Shown one piece after another: positions 54,472 through 63,685 of a DNA stretch of 64,000 nucleotides. Position 1 is the stretch's first letter. Each line of letters opens with the position of its first letter. Source of the DNA: Alkalilacustris brevis. Lineage in GTDB: Bacteria > Pseudomonadota > Alphaproteobacteria > Rhodobacterales > Rhodobacteraceae. Made by a program: the position numbers and the translations under genes. The notes under the pieces are model-generated. The model was not told the origin of the DNA. It saw nothing but the letters and a program-made list of their open reading frames with translations, and did not search any database. The DNA is taken from assembly GCF_003350345.1 (NCBI RefSeq), contig NZ_QNVJ01000036.1, forward strand, positions 1 to 64,000, in the 5' to 3' direction.

Positions 54472-55851
54472 TCAGCCGCGCCGTTCAAGCCGCAGCCAGA
54501 TGCCATCGCGCGCACGCACGGTCAGATGCGCCTCAGGCACCGGCACCCGCTCGGGGGCAGGGACAAAACGAAAGGCCCGCAGCAGCAGGGCCAGCAACAA
54601 GACCCCCTCAATCATCGCAAACCCCGCCCCGGTGCACACCCTCGGCCCGGCAGAAAACGGGATATACGCCTGGCGCGCGCAGCGGCGGGTTTCCTCGCTG
54701 TCCCATCTGTCGGGATCGAACGCGTCGGGCGCGGTCCAGATGCGATTGTGCCGATGCAGATGCCAGGGGCTGAGCACCACCTGCGCGCCCTCCGGCACCG
54801 CGCGCTCTCGGAAACACTCGGCGCGCGCCGCCTCGCGCACCATCATGGGCACCGGCGGATAGAGGCGCAGCGCCTCGCGAAACACGTTGCGGATGAATTT
54901 CAGCCGCGCCACATCGGCAAATCCGGGGGCACCGTCGCCCGCCACGGCGCGGGCCTCGGCGGCGGCGCGCGCCTGCGCCTGCGGGTCGGTGGCCAGCAGA
55001 TAAAGCGCCCAGGACAGCGCCGAGGCGCTGGTTTCATGCCCGGCCAGAAAGAAGATCGCCACCTGATCGACCATCTCGCCGGTTTCGAAAAGCTGCCCGG
55101 TTTCAGGGTCGCGCGTGGTCATGATCTTGGTGGCGAGGTCGTCGGGTGCGCGGCCTGCGGCGATCTCTTGCGCGCGCTCACGGGTCAGGCGGGTGATCAG
55201 GGCACGGATGCGGCGCGCGGTGCGCAACGTGGCACGGCGGTGCAGCCGCGGCAGCCAGCGCGGCAGACGCACGAACGCCGCGAGGTTCAGGATCGGTTGG
55301 GTGCGCTGATGCGCGCGGAACTGGGCAAAGACCTCGGACGCGACCTCGTGCTCGATGGGGATGGAAAACAGCGTGCGAAAGATCACATCGGCCGCCGCGT
55401 GGCTCATGGATTCCTCGATCTCGACCTTGGCATCGCCCGCCGCCAGCCGCGCCTCCAGCCGTGCCACTGCCGATTGCCCCGCCGCCAGCATGGCGGGAAA
55501 TGTCTCGTGCAGCCGCCCCCCCTCGAAGGCCGGGTCGATGATCCGGCGTTGCCGCTTCCACTGCGCGCCATTGGTGACGAAGACCGACTCGCCCAGCAAC
55601 GGCGCAAGCCCCTCGCGGATACGGTCGGATTTGGGGAAATCGTCAGGCCGCTCCTGCAGCACCAGCCGCACCAGCGAGGGGTCGTTGCACAGGAACGAGC
55701 GGAAAAACGGCGTGCGGAACTCTGCCATCCAGGCGCGATAGAGCTTCTCGGGCTGGGCCGAGAGGATATCACGCCGAAACATCCGCATGTAACGCCAGAG
55801 CGAAACCTTCTCGGGGCGCGAGACGGGCCGGGGCGGGGTCGGCGCGTTCAT
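54472..55851 (-). CDS. Cytochrome P450
   Basis: A 459-residue soluble P450. The I-helix motif is AGHETSA (270-276), the ExxR is REALR (325-329) and the haem loop is FSAGPRVCTGAGFA with axial Cys406. No membrane anchor is seen. The extended ~60-residue N terminus and short meander match bacterial class CYP proteins fed by separate ferredoxins; none is adjacent. ATG 55851 overlaps the stop of the next gene's upstream partner as ATGA, so the P450 is coupled to the hydrolase. Substrate unknown. Confidence 0.93.
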   Translation of the reverse strand: MNAPTPPRPVSRPEKVSLWRYMRMFRRDILSAQPEKLYRAWMAEFRTPFFRSFLCNDPSLVRLVLQERPDDFPKSDRIREGLAPLLGESVFVTNGAQWKRQRRIIDPAFEGGRLHETFPAMLAAGQSAVARLEARLAAGDAKVEIEESMSHAAADVIFRTLFSIPIEHEVASEVFAQFRAHQRTQPILNLAAFVRLPRWLPRLHRRATLRTARRIRALITRLTRERAQEIAAGRAPDDLATKIMTTRDPETGQLFETGEMVDQVAIFFLAGHETSASALSWALYLLATDPQAQARAAAEARAVAGDGAPGFADVARLKFIRNVFREALRLYPPVPMMVREAARAECFRERAVPEGAQVVLSPWHLHRHNRIWTAPDAFDPDRWDSEETRRCARQAYIPFSAGPRVCTGAGFAMIEGVLLLALLLRAFRFVPAPERVPVPEAHLTVRARDGIWLRLERRG

Positions 55852-57104
55852 GCGGTGGCCTCGCGCGTGGTATGGGGGCTGAGCACCGCCTCCTTGCGGC
55901 TGGACGAGGGGCGGCGCCCGGCAAAGCGCTCGGCCAGGGTGCACGGCCCGGCGGTGATTGCGAAATAATCATAATCGCCAGGGTTGTCGAAAGCGCAGAG
56001 ATACTGGAAATGCAGCCGGAAATAGCGCCGCTTGAGCCGCGCCCAGGTCTCGGGGCGCAGGGTCTGGCTGAACGCGGCCGAGATCACCAGCGGCCAGCGC
56101 TTGCCCGCAGGTGCCACACCGCTGACCGACACCGGATCGCACAGTGCATAGCAGCAGCCATCGCCCGGCGCGGAGACGTCGATCCAGGCCAGCGCCTCGC
56201 TTTGCGCCAGATAATGCAGGTCCTCGCGCAGCCTTGTGGCGCGCGGCAGGAAACTTTGCATCGGCACAGCCTGGCCCAGGGTGAGAAACCCCAGCGCCGC
56301 GCGCCCCGGCCGCCCGCCGCGCGCGCGCAAGACATCGGCCAGCACCGAAACCCCCAGATGTGCGCCCGAGGAATGGCCCACCACCAGCACCTCGTCTACC
56401 TCCGAGTCGAGCGCGACGGAAACCTGCCTGGCGAACTCGGACATGCGCGCCTCGAGCGCGGGCGGGGATTCCCCGTAATGCTGGGCGGTGAATGCGAAAT
56501 CATGCAGCAGATAATGGGCATAGAACCGGCGGTCGAGCGCGCGGAACCACCACAGCACCGGCGGCACCACCGCAAGCCCCGCCAGCCGCGCGGGCCACCA
56601 GGGCAGCCAGGGCGCCAGCCCCGCGCCCTGCGGCGCCGCCAGCCAGGCCAGCCCCCGCCCCACCAGCGCCGCCGCCAGCAACGCCAGCCCAAGCTGGCCC
56701 AGCAGCATCACCACCGGATACATCGCGGTGATGACCGGCCCGCGCCGCAGCCGAAACAGCCGCCCCATCACCCCCGTGGAGAGGTAGATCCAGAAGGTGC
56801 GCGCCAGCAGCAGATAGGTGGCCAGCACCCCCCGCCGCATCGAATCGCGCACGATGTCGGCCCAGATCAGGATCGCGACATCGGTCTCGGTTTCGCCGCC
56901 CTCGATCCGGGCCGTGACATGCCAGCCATAGGGGCCATCCTTGCCGGATTTGGCGGCGATGCGGATCTCATGGCCGGAAATCGCGGCCTGCCGGGCGGCC
57001 TCGCTGCGGTAAAGCTCGCGGTAGCGGCGCGGCGGGAACGGATCATAACCGGGGATGTAGAACACCCGCCTGCGCTGCACCTGCCTGGCCCGGCCTTCGC
57101 CCAT
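55848..57104 (-). CDS. Membrane-embedded alpha/beta-hydrolase-like protein
   Basis: A 418-residue protein I can only partly classify. VFYIPGYDPFPPRRYRELY opens the N terminus; a hydrophobic region (about residues 105-190) holds several helices. The nucleophile elbow VVGHSSGAHLGVSVLADVL (GHSSG, ~280) points to a lipase/esterase-like fold. I chose ATG 57104 with AGAGGC upstream; ATG 57122 is close, and the frame stays open to 57467 through repeat DNA. Translation is coupled to the P450 (ATGA overlap), so the two may act on one lipophilic substrate. That is inference. Confidence 0.8.
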   Translation of the reverse strand: MGEGRARQVQRRRVFYIPGYDPFPPRRYRELYRSEAARQAAISGHEIRIAAKSGKDGPYGWHVTARIEGGETETDVAILIWADIVRDSMRRGVLATYLLLARTFWIYLSTGVMGRLFRLRRGPVITAMYPVVMLLGQLGLALLAAALVGRGLAWLAAPQGAGLAPWLPWWPARLAGLAVVPPVLWWFRALDRRFYAHYLLHDFAFTAQHYGESPPALEARMSEFARQVSVALDSEVDEVLVVGHSSGAHLGVSVLADVLRARGGRPGRAALGFLTLGQAVPMQSFLPRATRLREDLHYLAQSEALAWIDVSAPGDGCCYALCDPVSVSGVAPAGKRWPLVISAAFSQTLRPETWARLKRRYFRLHFQYLCAFDNPGDYDYFAITAGPCTLAERFAGRRPSSSRKEAVLSPHTTREATA

Positions 57105-57282
57105 CTGCCTCTGATCCCGCATGACTTGCACGGGGCACAGGCTAAAGCAGTTCCTGCCGGAATTCATCGCTCTTTTGGCCCGGCGCCGCGACAAATCCCG
57201 GCCCGGCGCCATCCGCGCGCCTCGAGACTCCGCCGAACGCCTCTCGGAACCTTTCTCGCCGGGCGCCCTCTGGCCGGCGGGG
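57105..57282. other. Gene-free stretch upstream of the hydrolase
   Basis: About 180 bp of the 471-bp gap between the hydrolase and nrdJ. It should hold the promoter of the hydrolase-P450 unit. At 57142 the text CTAAAGCAGTTCCTG agrees with the start of the two-hairpin element at 12 of 15 positions, but no further similarity follows. No gene is visible. Confidence 0.4.
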
Positions 57283-57367
57283 GCCTGCGGCGCGGATATT
57301 TTCATCACAGTGAAGGGAGGGGCGCGCGCCCGGATATTCACTGTGGACAAATATCCGCGCCGCAGGC
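57283..57367. repeat. Inverted pair of GGATATTT elements (copies j1 and j2), 85-bp palindrome
   Basis: Two copies face each other. The 19-nt arms GCCTGCGGCGCGGATATTT (57283-57301) and AAATATCCGCGCCGCAGGC (57349-57367) pair perfectly, as do CACAGTGAA (57306-57314) and TTCACTGTG (57337-57345). Only a 4/3-nt internal loop and a 22-nt apical loop are unpaired. The hairpin lies 209 bp beyond the nrdJ stop and about 180 bp upstream of the hydrolase start. Confidence 0.85.
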
Positions 57368-57427
57368 ATCCGGATTCTGCCACTTGCGGTGCCAGCCGAT
57401 CACATCGCGCCGCCGTCACGACACCCG

Positions 57428-57464
57428 GAAAAGAAAACGCCCGGATGCACGCTGGCATCCGGGC
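57428..57464 (-). terminator. Intrinsic terminator downstream of nrdJ
   Basis: On the minus strand GCCCGGATGC (57464-57455) pairs perfectly with GCATCCGGGC (57448-57439) around a 6-nt loop, and is followed by a T-rich run (A-rich on the plus strand at 57428-57438). It begins 112 nt after the nrdJ stop. It is the clearest terminator in the window. Confidence 0.85.
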
Positions 57465-57575
57465 CAAGTCTTGTCTGCCCGACAGTTTCTTCTTCGCCGG
57501 TGCGTGCCGCCCCCTTGCCGGGGGGCGGTGTTCGTGATGTGCGGGCGCGCCCGAGGCCGGCGCGCGCTTGCCTTC

Positions 57576-60500
57576 TCAGCTACACCCGCTGGTGCCGCCG
57601 CAGGTGTTGCACTTCATGCAGGTGCCGTTGCGCACCAGCGTGTAGTTGCCGCATTCGCCGCAGGGGTCGCCCTCGTAGCCCTGCATCCGGGCGCGCGAGC
57701 GGGCGTTCATCGGCTCCACGTTCACGCTCTCGGCGCGCACAGCCACGTCCACGCTTTCCAGCCGTGCGGTGCCGCCGGGCGTGGTCGTCTCGGGCGCGAT
57801 CGCGCGGGCCGTGGCCTCGCCGCCTTGCAGCACCACCAGTTCCTGCGGCAGGCGCTTGCGCAGATAGCCGGTCGAGCTGATCTGCCGCAGCACTTCCAGC
57901 CCGCGGCTGGCGGCATCCTCGGTTACGTCCCCGACATTGCGCTGCCCTTCCCGTTCGCCGCCGCCCAGATCATCGAAGGCGGCGCCTTCGGGCTTCACAT
58001 GGGCCAGGTCGGTGCGGTCGAGATAGCTCACCGCCAGTTCGCGGAAGATGTAGTCGAGGATCGATGTGGCGTTCTTGATCGAGTCATTGCCCTGCACCAT
58101 GCCCGCGGGTTCGAATTTGGTGAAGGTGAAGGCATCGACGAACTCCTCCAGCGGCACGCCGTATTGCAGGCCCACCGACACGGCGATGGCGAAGTTGTTC
58201 ATCATCGCCCGGAAGCCCGCGCCTTCCTTGTGCATGTCGATGAAGATCTCGCCCAGCTTGCCGTCCTCATATTCGCCGGTGCGCAGATAGACCTTGTGGC
58301 CGCCGACAATGGCCTTCTGGGTATAGCCCTTGCGCCGTTGGGGCAGCTTCTCGCGGTCGCGGCGGATGACCTCCTTGATCACCAGCTTCTCGACAAACTT
58401 CTCGGCCAGCACCTGCGCCTTTTCCTGCGGGGTGCCGCTTTCCATGGTTTCGGCGGCCTCGTCGTCATCCTCGACCAGGGCTGACGCCAGCGGCTGGCTC
58501 AGCTTGGAGCCGTCGCGATAGAGCGCGTTGGCCTTGATGCCCAGCGAATGGCTCAGCTCATAGGCCGCCAGCGTATCGGCGATGCCGGCCGAATTGGGCA
58601 TGTTGATGGTCTTGGAGATCGCCCCCGAGATGAAGCTCTGCGCCGCGGCCATCATGTAGATATGGCTGTCCACGCTCAGATAGCGCTTGCCCTTCTTGCC
58701 GCAGGGGTTGGCGCAATCGAACACGCTGTAGTGTTCCGGGCTGAGATGTGGCGCGCCTTCCAGCGTCATGGTGCCGCAGACATGATCGTTTGCAGCCTCG
58801 ATCTGGGCCTTGCTGAAGCCCAGGTGCCGCAGCAGGTCAAAGCTCGGATCGTTGAGCTTTTCTGAAGGAATACCAAGGGCTTCCCGACAGAAGCTCTCGC
58901 CCAGGGTCCACTGGTTGAAGACAAAGCGGATATCGAAGGCCGAAGGCAGCGCCGCCTCGACCTTGGCGATTTCCGCCTCGCCGAACCCGTGCCCGATCAA
59001 TGCCGTGTGGTTGATGCCCGGCGCATTGCCCAGGGAACCATGCCCCACCGCGTGGGCGGTGATCTCGCCGATCTGGGCCTCGGAATAGCCCAGCTTGGCC
59101 AGCGCCGCGGGCACCGAGCGGTTGATGATCTTGAAATACCCCCCGCCGGCGAGCTTCTTGAACTTGACCAGCGCGAAATCCGGCTCGATCCCGGTGGTGT
59201 CGCAATCCATCACCAGTCCGATGGTGCCGGTGGGGGCGATCACCGTGGCCTGCGCGTTGCGATAGCCATGCGCCTCGCCAAGGCTCAGCGCCTCGTCCCA
59301 GGCGGCGCGGGCCATCTCGACCAGCGTGGCGTCGGGGCAGTTGGCGGCATCCAGCGGCACCGGCTTGACCGCCAGTTCCTCATAGCCCCTGGCCATGCCC
59401 TGCGCCGCGCGGCGGTGATTGCGGATCACCCGCAGCATGTGCGCACTGTTCTTCGCGTAACCGGGGAACGGCCCCAGCTCGCCCGCCATTTCGGCCGAGG
59501 TGGCATAGCTCACGCCGGTCATCAGCGCGGTGAGCGCGCCGCACAGCGCGCGCCCCTCGTCCGAGTCGTATCCCAGCCCCATGCTCATCAGCAGCCCGCC
59601 GATATTGGCGTATCCCAGCCCCAGCGTGCGGAACTCATAGGACCGCTGCGCGATCTCCTTCGAGGGGAACTGCGCCATCGCCACGCTGATCTCCAGCGTG
59701 ACCGTCCACAGCCGCGTGGCATGGACATAGCCCTCGGCGTCGAACTTGCCGTCGCGATAGAAGGTCAGCAGGTTCATCGACGCCAGGTTGCAGGCGGTAT
59801 CGTCGAGGAACATGTATTCCGAACACGGGTTCGAGCCGCGGATTGCCCCGTCCGCCGGGCAGGTGTGCCAGGCATTGACCGTGTCGTGGAACTGGATGCC
59901 CGGATCGGCACAGGCCCAGGCGGCATGGCCGACCTGCTCCCAAAGCTCGCGCGCCTTCACCACCTTGGCCACCTCGCCATCGGTGCGGCGGATCAGCTCC
60001 CAGTCGGCATCGTCGCGCACTGCCTTGAGGAACGCATCCGTCACCCGCACCGAGTTGTTCGAGTTCTGCCCCGAAACCGTGACATAGGCTTCCGAATCCC
60101 AATCTGTGTCATAGGTGGGGAATTCGATCGAGGTGTAGCCTTGCCGGGCATACTGAAGAATCCGCCCGACATAGGTTTCGGGGATCATCGCCTTCTTGGC
60201 GGCTTTCACAGCCGCCTTCAGCGCGCCATTCTTCGCCGGATCGGTGGCGTCCTCCATCGACCCGTCCCAGGACTTGATCGCCGCGAAGATGTCGTTGAGG
60301 CGCAGCTCATGCGCCTTGGAGCCGGCGACAAGGCTGGCCACCTTCTGCTCCTCGATCACCTTCCAGTTGATGAACTGCTCGATATCGGGGTGATCCATGT
60401 CGCAGATCACCATCTTGGCCGCGCGCCGCGTGGTGCCGCCCGACTTGATCGCGCCCGCCGCGCGGTCGCCGATCTTCAGGAATCCCATCAGGCCGCTGGA

Positions 60501-61250
60501 CTTGCCGCCGCCCGAAAGCTTCTCGCCCTCGCCGCGCAGGCTGGAAAAGTTGGTGCCCGTGCCCGAGCCATACTTGAACAGCCGCGCCTCACGCACCCAG
60601 AGGTCCATGATGCCGCCCTCGTTCACCAGGTCGTCGCTGACCGACTGGATGAAACAGGCATGCGGCTGCGGGTGTTCATAGGCTGATTTCGAACGCGTCA
60701 GCTTGCCGGTCGCGGGATCGACATAGAAATGGCCCTGCCCGGGTCCGTCGATACCATAGGCCCAGTGCAGGCCGGTGTTGAACCATTGCGGGCTGTTCGG
60801 CGCCGCCATCTGCCGCGCCAGCATCACGCGCATCTCGTCGAAATAGGCGCGCGCATCGGCCTCGGTGGTGAAATAGCCGCCCTTCCAGCCCCAATAGGCC
60901 CAGGCGCCGGCCAGCCGGTCGAACACCTGCCTGGCCGAGGTCTCGCCGCCATAGCGCCGATCCTCGGGCAGTTCCGCCAGCGCCGCCTCGTCCGGCACCG
61001 AGCGCCACAGGAATTCCGGCACGCCCTTTTCCTTGACGCGCTTGAGCCGCGCCGCTACGCCCGCCTTGCGGAAATACTTCTGCGCCAGCACATCCGAGGC
61101 CACCTGGCTCCAACTCGCCGGCACCTCGACCGCATCGTTGCGGAACACGACGGTGCCGTCGGGGTTGCGAATCTCCGAAACCGTGGTGGTGAATTCGATG
61201 GCCGCATATGCGTCCTGGCCGTCGGCGGTGAACTTGCGTTCGATCCTCAT
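57576..61250 (-). CDS. nrdJ: Adenosylcobalamin-dependent ribonucleotide reductase (class II)
   Basis: A 1224-residue class II reductase making deoxyribonucleotides without oxygen dependence. Typical stretches are [20 protein letters not shown] (active-site region, ~475), [20 protein letters not shown] (~685) and the C-terminal zinc-ribbon-like [18 protein letters not shown] plus KCNTCGG. The N-terminal ~200 residues match the alphaproteobacterial long form. ATG 61250 has GGGG upstream. I saw no cobalamin-riboswitch pattern in the 5' region. A 24-bp direct repeat and a possible NrdR-type site lie upstream. Confidence 0.97.
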   Translation of the reverse strand: MRIERKFTADGQDAYAAIEFTTTVSEIRNPDGTVVFRNDAVEVPASWSQVASDVLAQKYFRKAGVAARLKRVKEKGVPEFLWRSVPDEAALAELPEDRRYGGETSARQVFDRLAGAWAYWGWKGGYFTTEADARAYFDEMRVMLARQMAAPNSPQWFNTGLHWAYGIDGPGQGHFYVDPATGKLTRSKSAYEHPQPHACFIQSVSDDLVNEGGIMDLWVREARLFKYGSGTGTNFSSLRGEGEKLSGGGKSSGLMGFLKIGDRAAGAIKSGGTTRRAAKMVICDMDHPDIEQFINWKVIEEQKVASLVAGSKAHELRLNDIFAAIKSWDGSMEDATDPAKNGALKAAVKAAKKAMIPETYVGRILQYARQGYTSIEFPTYDTDWDSEAYVTVSGQNSNNSVRVTDAFLKAVRDDADWELIRRTDGEVAKVVKARELWEQVGHAAWACADPGIQFHDTVNAWHTCPADGAIRGSNPCSEYMFLDDTACNLASMNLLTFYRDGKFDAEGYVHATRLWTVTLEISVAMAQFPSKEIAQRSYEFRTLGLGYANIGGLLMSMGLGYDSDEGRALCGALTALMTGVSYATSAEMAGELGPFPGYAKNSAHMLRVIRNHRRAAQGMARGYEELAVKPVPLDAANCPDATLVEMARAAWDEALSLGEAHGYRNAQATVIAPTGTIGLVMDCDTTGIEPDFALVKFKKLAGGGYFKIINRSVPAALAKLGYSEAQIGEITAHAVGHGSLGNAPGINHTALIGHGFGEAEIAKVEAALPSAFDIRFVFNQWTLGESFCREALGIPSEKLNDPSFDLLRHLGFSKAQIEAANDHVCGTMTLEGAPHLSPEHYSVFDCANPCGKKGKRYLSVDSHIYMMAAAQSFISGAISKTINMPNSAGIADTLAAYELSHSLGIKANALYRDGSKLSQPLASALVEDDDEAAETMESGTPQEKAQVLAEKFVEKLVIKEVIRRDREKLPQRRKGYTQKAIVGGHKVYLRTGEYEDGKLGEIFIDMHKEGAGFRAMMNNFAIAVSVGLQYGVPLEEFVDAFTFTKFEPAGMVQGNDSIKNATSILDYIFRELAVSYLDRTDLAHVKPEGAAFDDLGGGEREGQRNVGDVTEDAASRGLEVLRQISSTGYLRKRLPQELVVLQGGEATARAIAPETTTPGGTARLESVDVAVRAESVNVEPMNARSRARMQGYEGDPCGECGNYTLVRNGTCMKCNTCGGTSGCS

Positions 61251-61261
61251 CTGCCCCAGTC

Positions 61262-61308
61262 CTTTTTTAACGCGCCCCTTCGGGCTTTTTTACACGCGCC
61301 CCTTAGGG
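61262..61308. repeat. Direct 23/24-bp repeat in the nrdJ leader
   Basis: CTTTTTTAACGCGCCCCTTCGGG (61262-61284) is followed directly by CTTTTTTACACGCGCCCCTT plus AGGG (61285-61308), differing at a few positions. On the nrdJ (minus) strand each unit reads as GGGGCGCGT then a short spacer and AAAAAAG. The closer unit lies 12 nt from the start codon and overlaps the ribosome-binding zone. Confidence 0.7.
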
Positions 61309-61495
61309 CCTGATTTCCCTACGATGCCGCGGCGCCGCCCGGCCTCTCCGGGCCGGATTCTGCCGCGCGCGACTCGCGCCGTGACACTCCGAAACCAGAC
61401 ACAAATCTTTACTGCCCGCCCGGGCTTCCCGGGCGGCGCCAGAAGGCCCCGCTGAGGAACCCGTCTCGCTTGCGCTTTCTGCTTTCGGGGCGGGC

Positions 61496-61536
61496 ACCAC
61501 ATATTGTGTCGCGCCTGCCGGTCCACACAAAGTGGC
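61496..61536 (-). promoter_or_regulatory. Candidate nrdJ promoter with NrdR-like half palindromes
   Basis: On the minus strand TTGTGT and ACAATA are 17 nt apart and could be -35 and -10 boxes. CACAATATGTG overlaps the -10 and ACTTTGTGTGG the -35. Both resemble parts of the NrdR box (ACACWATATATWGTGT), but neither matches fully. The site lies about 250 nt upstream of nrdJ. This is a weak call. Confidence 0.35.
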
Positions 61537-61841
61537 GTATTTATGCGGCTCCGGTCAACGGAATATTTAGCCCTGGAGCAGGTTTTTTCGCTTGACGCAC
61601 GGATGCTCGATTCGGAGGCGACAGCGCAACGCGGCGCCTTGCACGCGCAGCAATCCGCAAAGCCCGCGCAACCGCAGGGGGTTACTCGGACAAGCTGTGA
61701 GCCTGCCTTAAATTCTCGCGCTATGCCCGGCTTGCGCCCGGCGCGCGCCAAGCATGTGGGGCGCCCAGATTCGGCCATTGCGGCGCCACATTTGCGCCAT
61801 GTTTCACTTTAGCTCGTTGAAAATCGCGCCAGCAGAGGCCG
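61537..61841. other. Gene-free stretch between nrdJ promoter and holC
   Basis: About 305 bp between the nrdJ promoter candidate and the holC 3' end. No open frame with a ribosome-binding site and no RNA gene is recognised. Patches such as GAATATTTAGCC and CTTAAATTCTCGC are richer in A+T than their surroundings. Confidence 0.4.
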
Positions 61842-62297
61842 CTAGCCACGCTCCTTGCGCCAGCGGCCCTCGGCCTCACTCCAGTATTGCGCGGCAAGCC
61901 CCGCGCCGCTCAGTGCCTTCCACTGCCCCCGCGCCCGGGCAACCGCATCCGCATCCGCCCCGTCGAACAGCACGGCAACCCGTGTCAGCGCCGCGGCCTC
62001 CCCGGGCAACACCTCCGCCCCGTCGATCGAGATCAGGCATTCGGCGGCATTGGGAATGTCGCGCCCGCAGGTCAGCAGAACGGGCTGAAGCGCGTCATGC
62101 GGCCCGCCCGCCAACCCGTGCGGCACGAATCCTTCCTCCGGCCCCAGCCACAGGCGTTCGTCCAGCCACTGCATCCGCGCCGGGTCGGCGCCGCGCACCA
62201 CCACGCGCCAGCCCGCCGCCCGCGACTTCTCCAGCAGCACCGGCAGAAGCTGCTCCACCGGAGACCGCGTCAGATGATAGAACAGCGCATCGGCCAC
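61842..62297 (-). CDS. holC: DNA polymerase III chi subunit
   Basis: A 151-residue protein of the HolC family, linking the clamp loader to SSB on the lagging strand. MADALFYHLTRSPVEQLLPV, RMQWLDERLWLGPEEGFVPH and the closing QYWSEAEGRWRKERG are typical. The start is GTG 62297; there is no in-frame ATG at a sensible place, and AGGGGC lies 7 nt upstream. That ribosome-binding site is adjacent to GGATATTT element k. Confidence 0.92.
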   Translation of the reverse strand: MADALFYHLTRSPVEQLLPVLLEKSRAAGWRVVVRGADPARMQWLDERLWLGPEEGFVPHGLAGGPHDALQPVLLTCGRDIPNAAECLISIDGAEVLPGEAAALTRVAVLFDGADADAVARARGQWKALSGAGLAAQYWSEAEGRWRKERG

Positions 62298-62310
62298 AGA
62301 GCCCCTGCCC

Positions 62311-62342
62311 TTCACTGTGATAAAAATATCCTCGCCGAAGGC
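62311..62342 (-). repeat. GGATATTT element, copy k (CACAGTGAA tail)
   Basis: Minus-strand reading is GCCTTCGGCGAGGATATTTT and a CACAGTGAA tail. It ends 13 nt before the holC GTG, so it would be part of the holC 5' leader or promoter and not a 3' end. The GCC/GGC pairing of the left part is retained despite changes. Confidence 0.75.
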
Positions 62343-62512
62343 ATCCGCCGCTTGCCGCCGGCGACTCGTCCCGCCCCGAGGCGCAAACGCCGGCCACCGG
62401 CCTTGCCCGGAACAACCTAGCCGCGCGGACCCGGCTTTGCCAGATTGCAGTTTAACACTTTTCTCCGATGCTCTAGTCTCGGCCACGAGCGGCCGCAGGG
62501 GGTGACAGGACA

Positions 62513-63685
62513 TTGACCAGATTCGACAGATACGTGCTGTCGCAGATGCTGGTCATGTTCGGCTTTTTCGCGCTGGTGCTGATTTCCGTCTACTGGGTCA
62601 ACCGGGCGGTTTCGCTGTTCGACTCGCTCATCGCCGATGGCCAGTCGGCGCGCGTATTTCTCGAATTCACCGCGCTCACGCTGCCCAATGTGATGCGGCT
62701 GGTGCTGCCGGTCGCGGCGTTTGTCGCCTCGGTCTACGCCACCAACCGCATGGTCAGCGAAAGCGAGTTCGTGGTAATGCAGGCCACCGGGCTTTCGGGG
62801 ATGCGGCTGGCGCGGCCGGTGCTGGTGTTCGGGCTTGTGGTGGCGCTGATGATGGCGGCGCTGCTGCATTACCTGGTGCCCGCCAGCCGCGCCCAGCTTG
62901 TCGAGCGCCGCGCCGAGATCGCCGAGAACATCACCGCGCGGCTGCTGACCGAAGGTGCCTTTCTCTTTCCCGCGCCGGGGGTGACGCTCTATATCCGCGA
63001 GATCACGCAGGACGGCATTCTCGAGGATGTGTTCCTCAGCGACGCCCGCGAGGGCGCCATCCACACCATGTATACCGCGCGCCAGGCGCTGCTGGTGCGG
63101 GCCGAATCGGGGCCGCAGCTGCTGATGATTGACGGCATGGCCCAGACCCTGCAAAGCCCCGGGCAGCGGCTTGCGATCACATCCTTCGACACGCTCTCCC
63201 ACGACCTGCTTGCGCTGGTGGGCACCGACGGGCCAATGCGGCTTGGTCTGCGCGAACTGTCCACGCCGGCGCTCATGGCGCTCGACGAGGCCGGGCTCGA
63301 GGCCGCCCGCGCCGACCCGGCCGATGCCCAACTCGAGCTCCACACCCGCTTTGCCCAGCCGCTGATGGTGCCCGCGGCCGCGCTGATCGGCTTTGCCGCG
63401 CTGATCCTCGGCGCCTTCAGCAGGCTCGGCTTCTGGCGGCAGGTGCTGGGGGCGGTGGCCGTGGTGATCCTGATGCAGCTTCTGCATACAGTGGTGACGG
63501 GGATCGTGGGCCGCAACGCGGGCCTGGCGCTTCTGGTCTATCTCCCGCCCCTGGCAGGCTTCGCGGCGGCGGGCGGCATGATCTGGTTCGCGGGGCGCGC
63601 GCGGCGCCGGCGCGGTCCGTCCCTTCGGGCGTCCCTGTGGCCGATCCGCTGGCCAGGCCGGGCAGAAAGCGGGGGCGGCGCATGA
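62513..63685 (+). CDS. lptF: LPS export permease LptF
   Basis: A 390-residue membrane subunit of the LptB2FG transporter, which extracts lipopolysaccharide from the inner membrane. Helices lie near residues 13-33, 55-80 and 100-123 and three near the C terminus, with a beta-jellyroll periplasmic domain between (RLLTEGAFLFPAPGVTLYIR). The start is a TTG at 62513 with AGGACA upstream. The C-terminal ~25 residues are Arg-rich. It overlaps lptG as ATGA. Confidence 0.93.
   Translation: MTRFDRYVLSQMLVMFGFFALVLISVYWVNRAVSLFDSLIADGQSARVFLEFTALTLPNVMRLVLPVAAFVASVYATNRMVSESEFVVMQATGLSGMRLARPVLVFGLVVALMMAALLHYLVPASRAQLVERRAEIAENITARLLTEGAFLFPAPGVTLYIREITQDGILEDVFLSDAREGAIHTMYTARQALLVRAESGPQLLMIDGMAQTLQSPGQRLAITSFDTLSHDLLALVGTDGPMRLGLRELSTPALMALDEAGLEAARADPADAQLELHTRFAQPLMVPAAALIGFAALILGAFSRLGFWRQVLGAVAVVILMQLLHTVVTGIVGRNAGLALLVYLPPLAGFAAAGGMIWFAGRARRRRGPSLRASLWPIRWPGRAESGGGA

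Noticed and set aside
57142-57156. Relic of the two-hairpin element (CTAAAGCAGTTCCTG)
   Set aside because: Only 12 of 15 positions agree at the left end and no hairpin follows; it could be chance.
61251-61560. Possible cobalamin riboswitch upstream of the B12-dependent nrdJ
   Set aside because: I looked for a B12-box-like stretch on the minus strand and found none convincing; only a direct repeat and weak NrdR-like sites are present. A covariance-model search would settle it.
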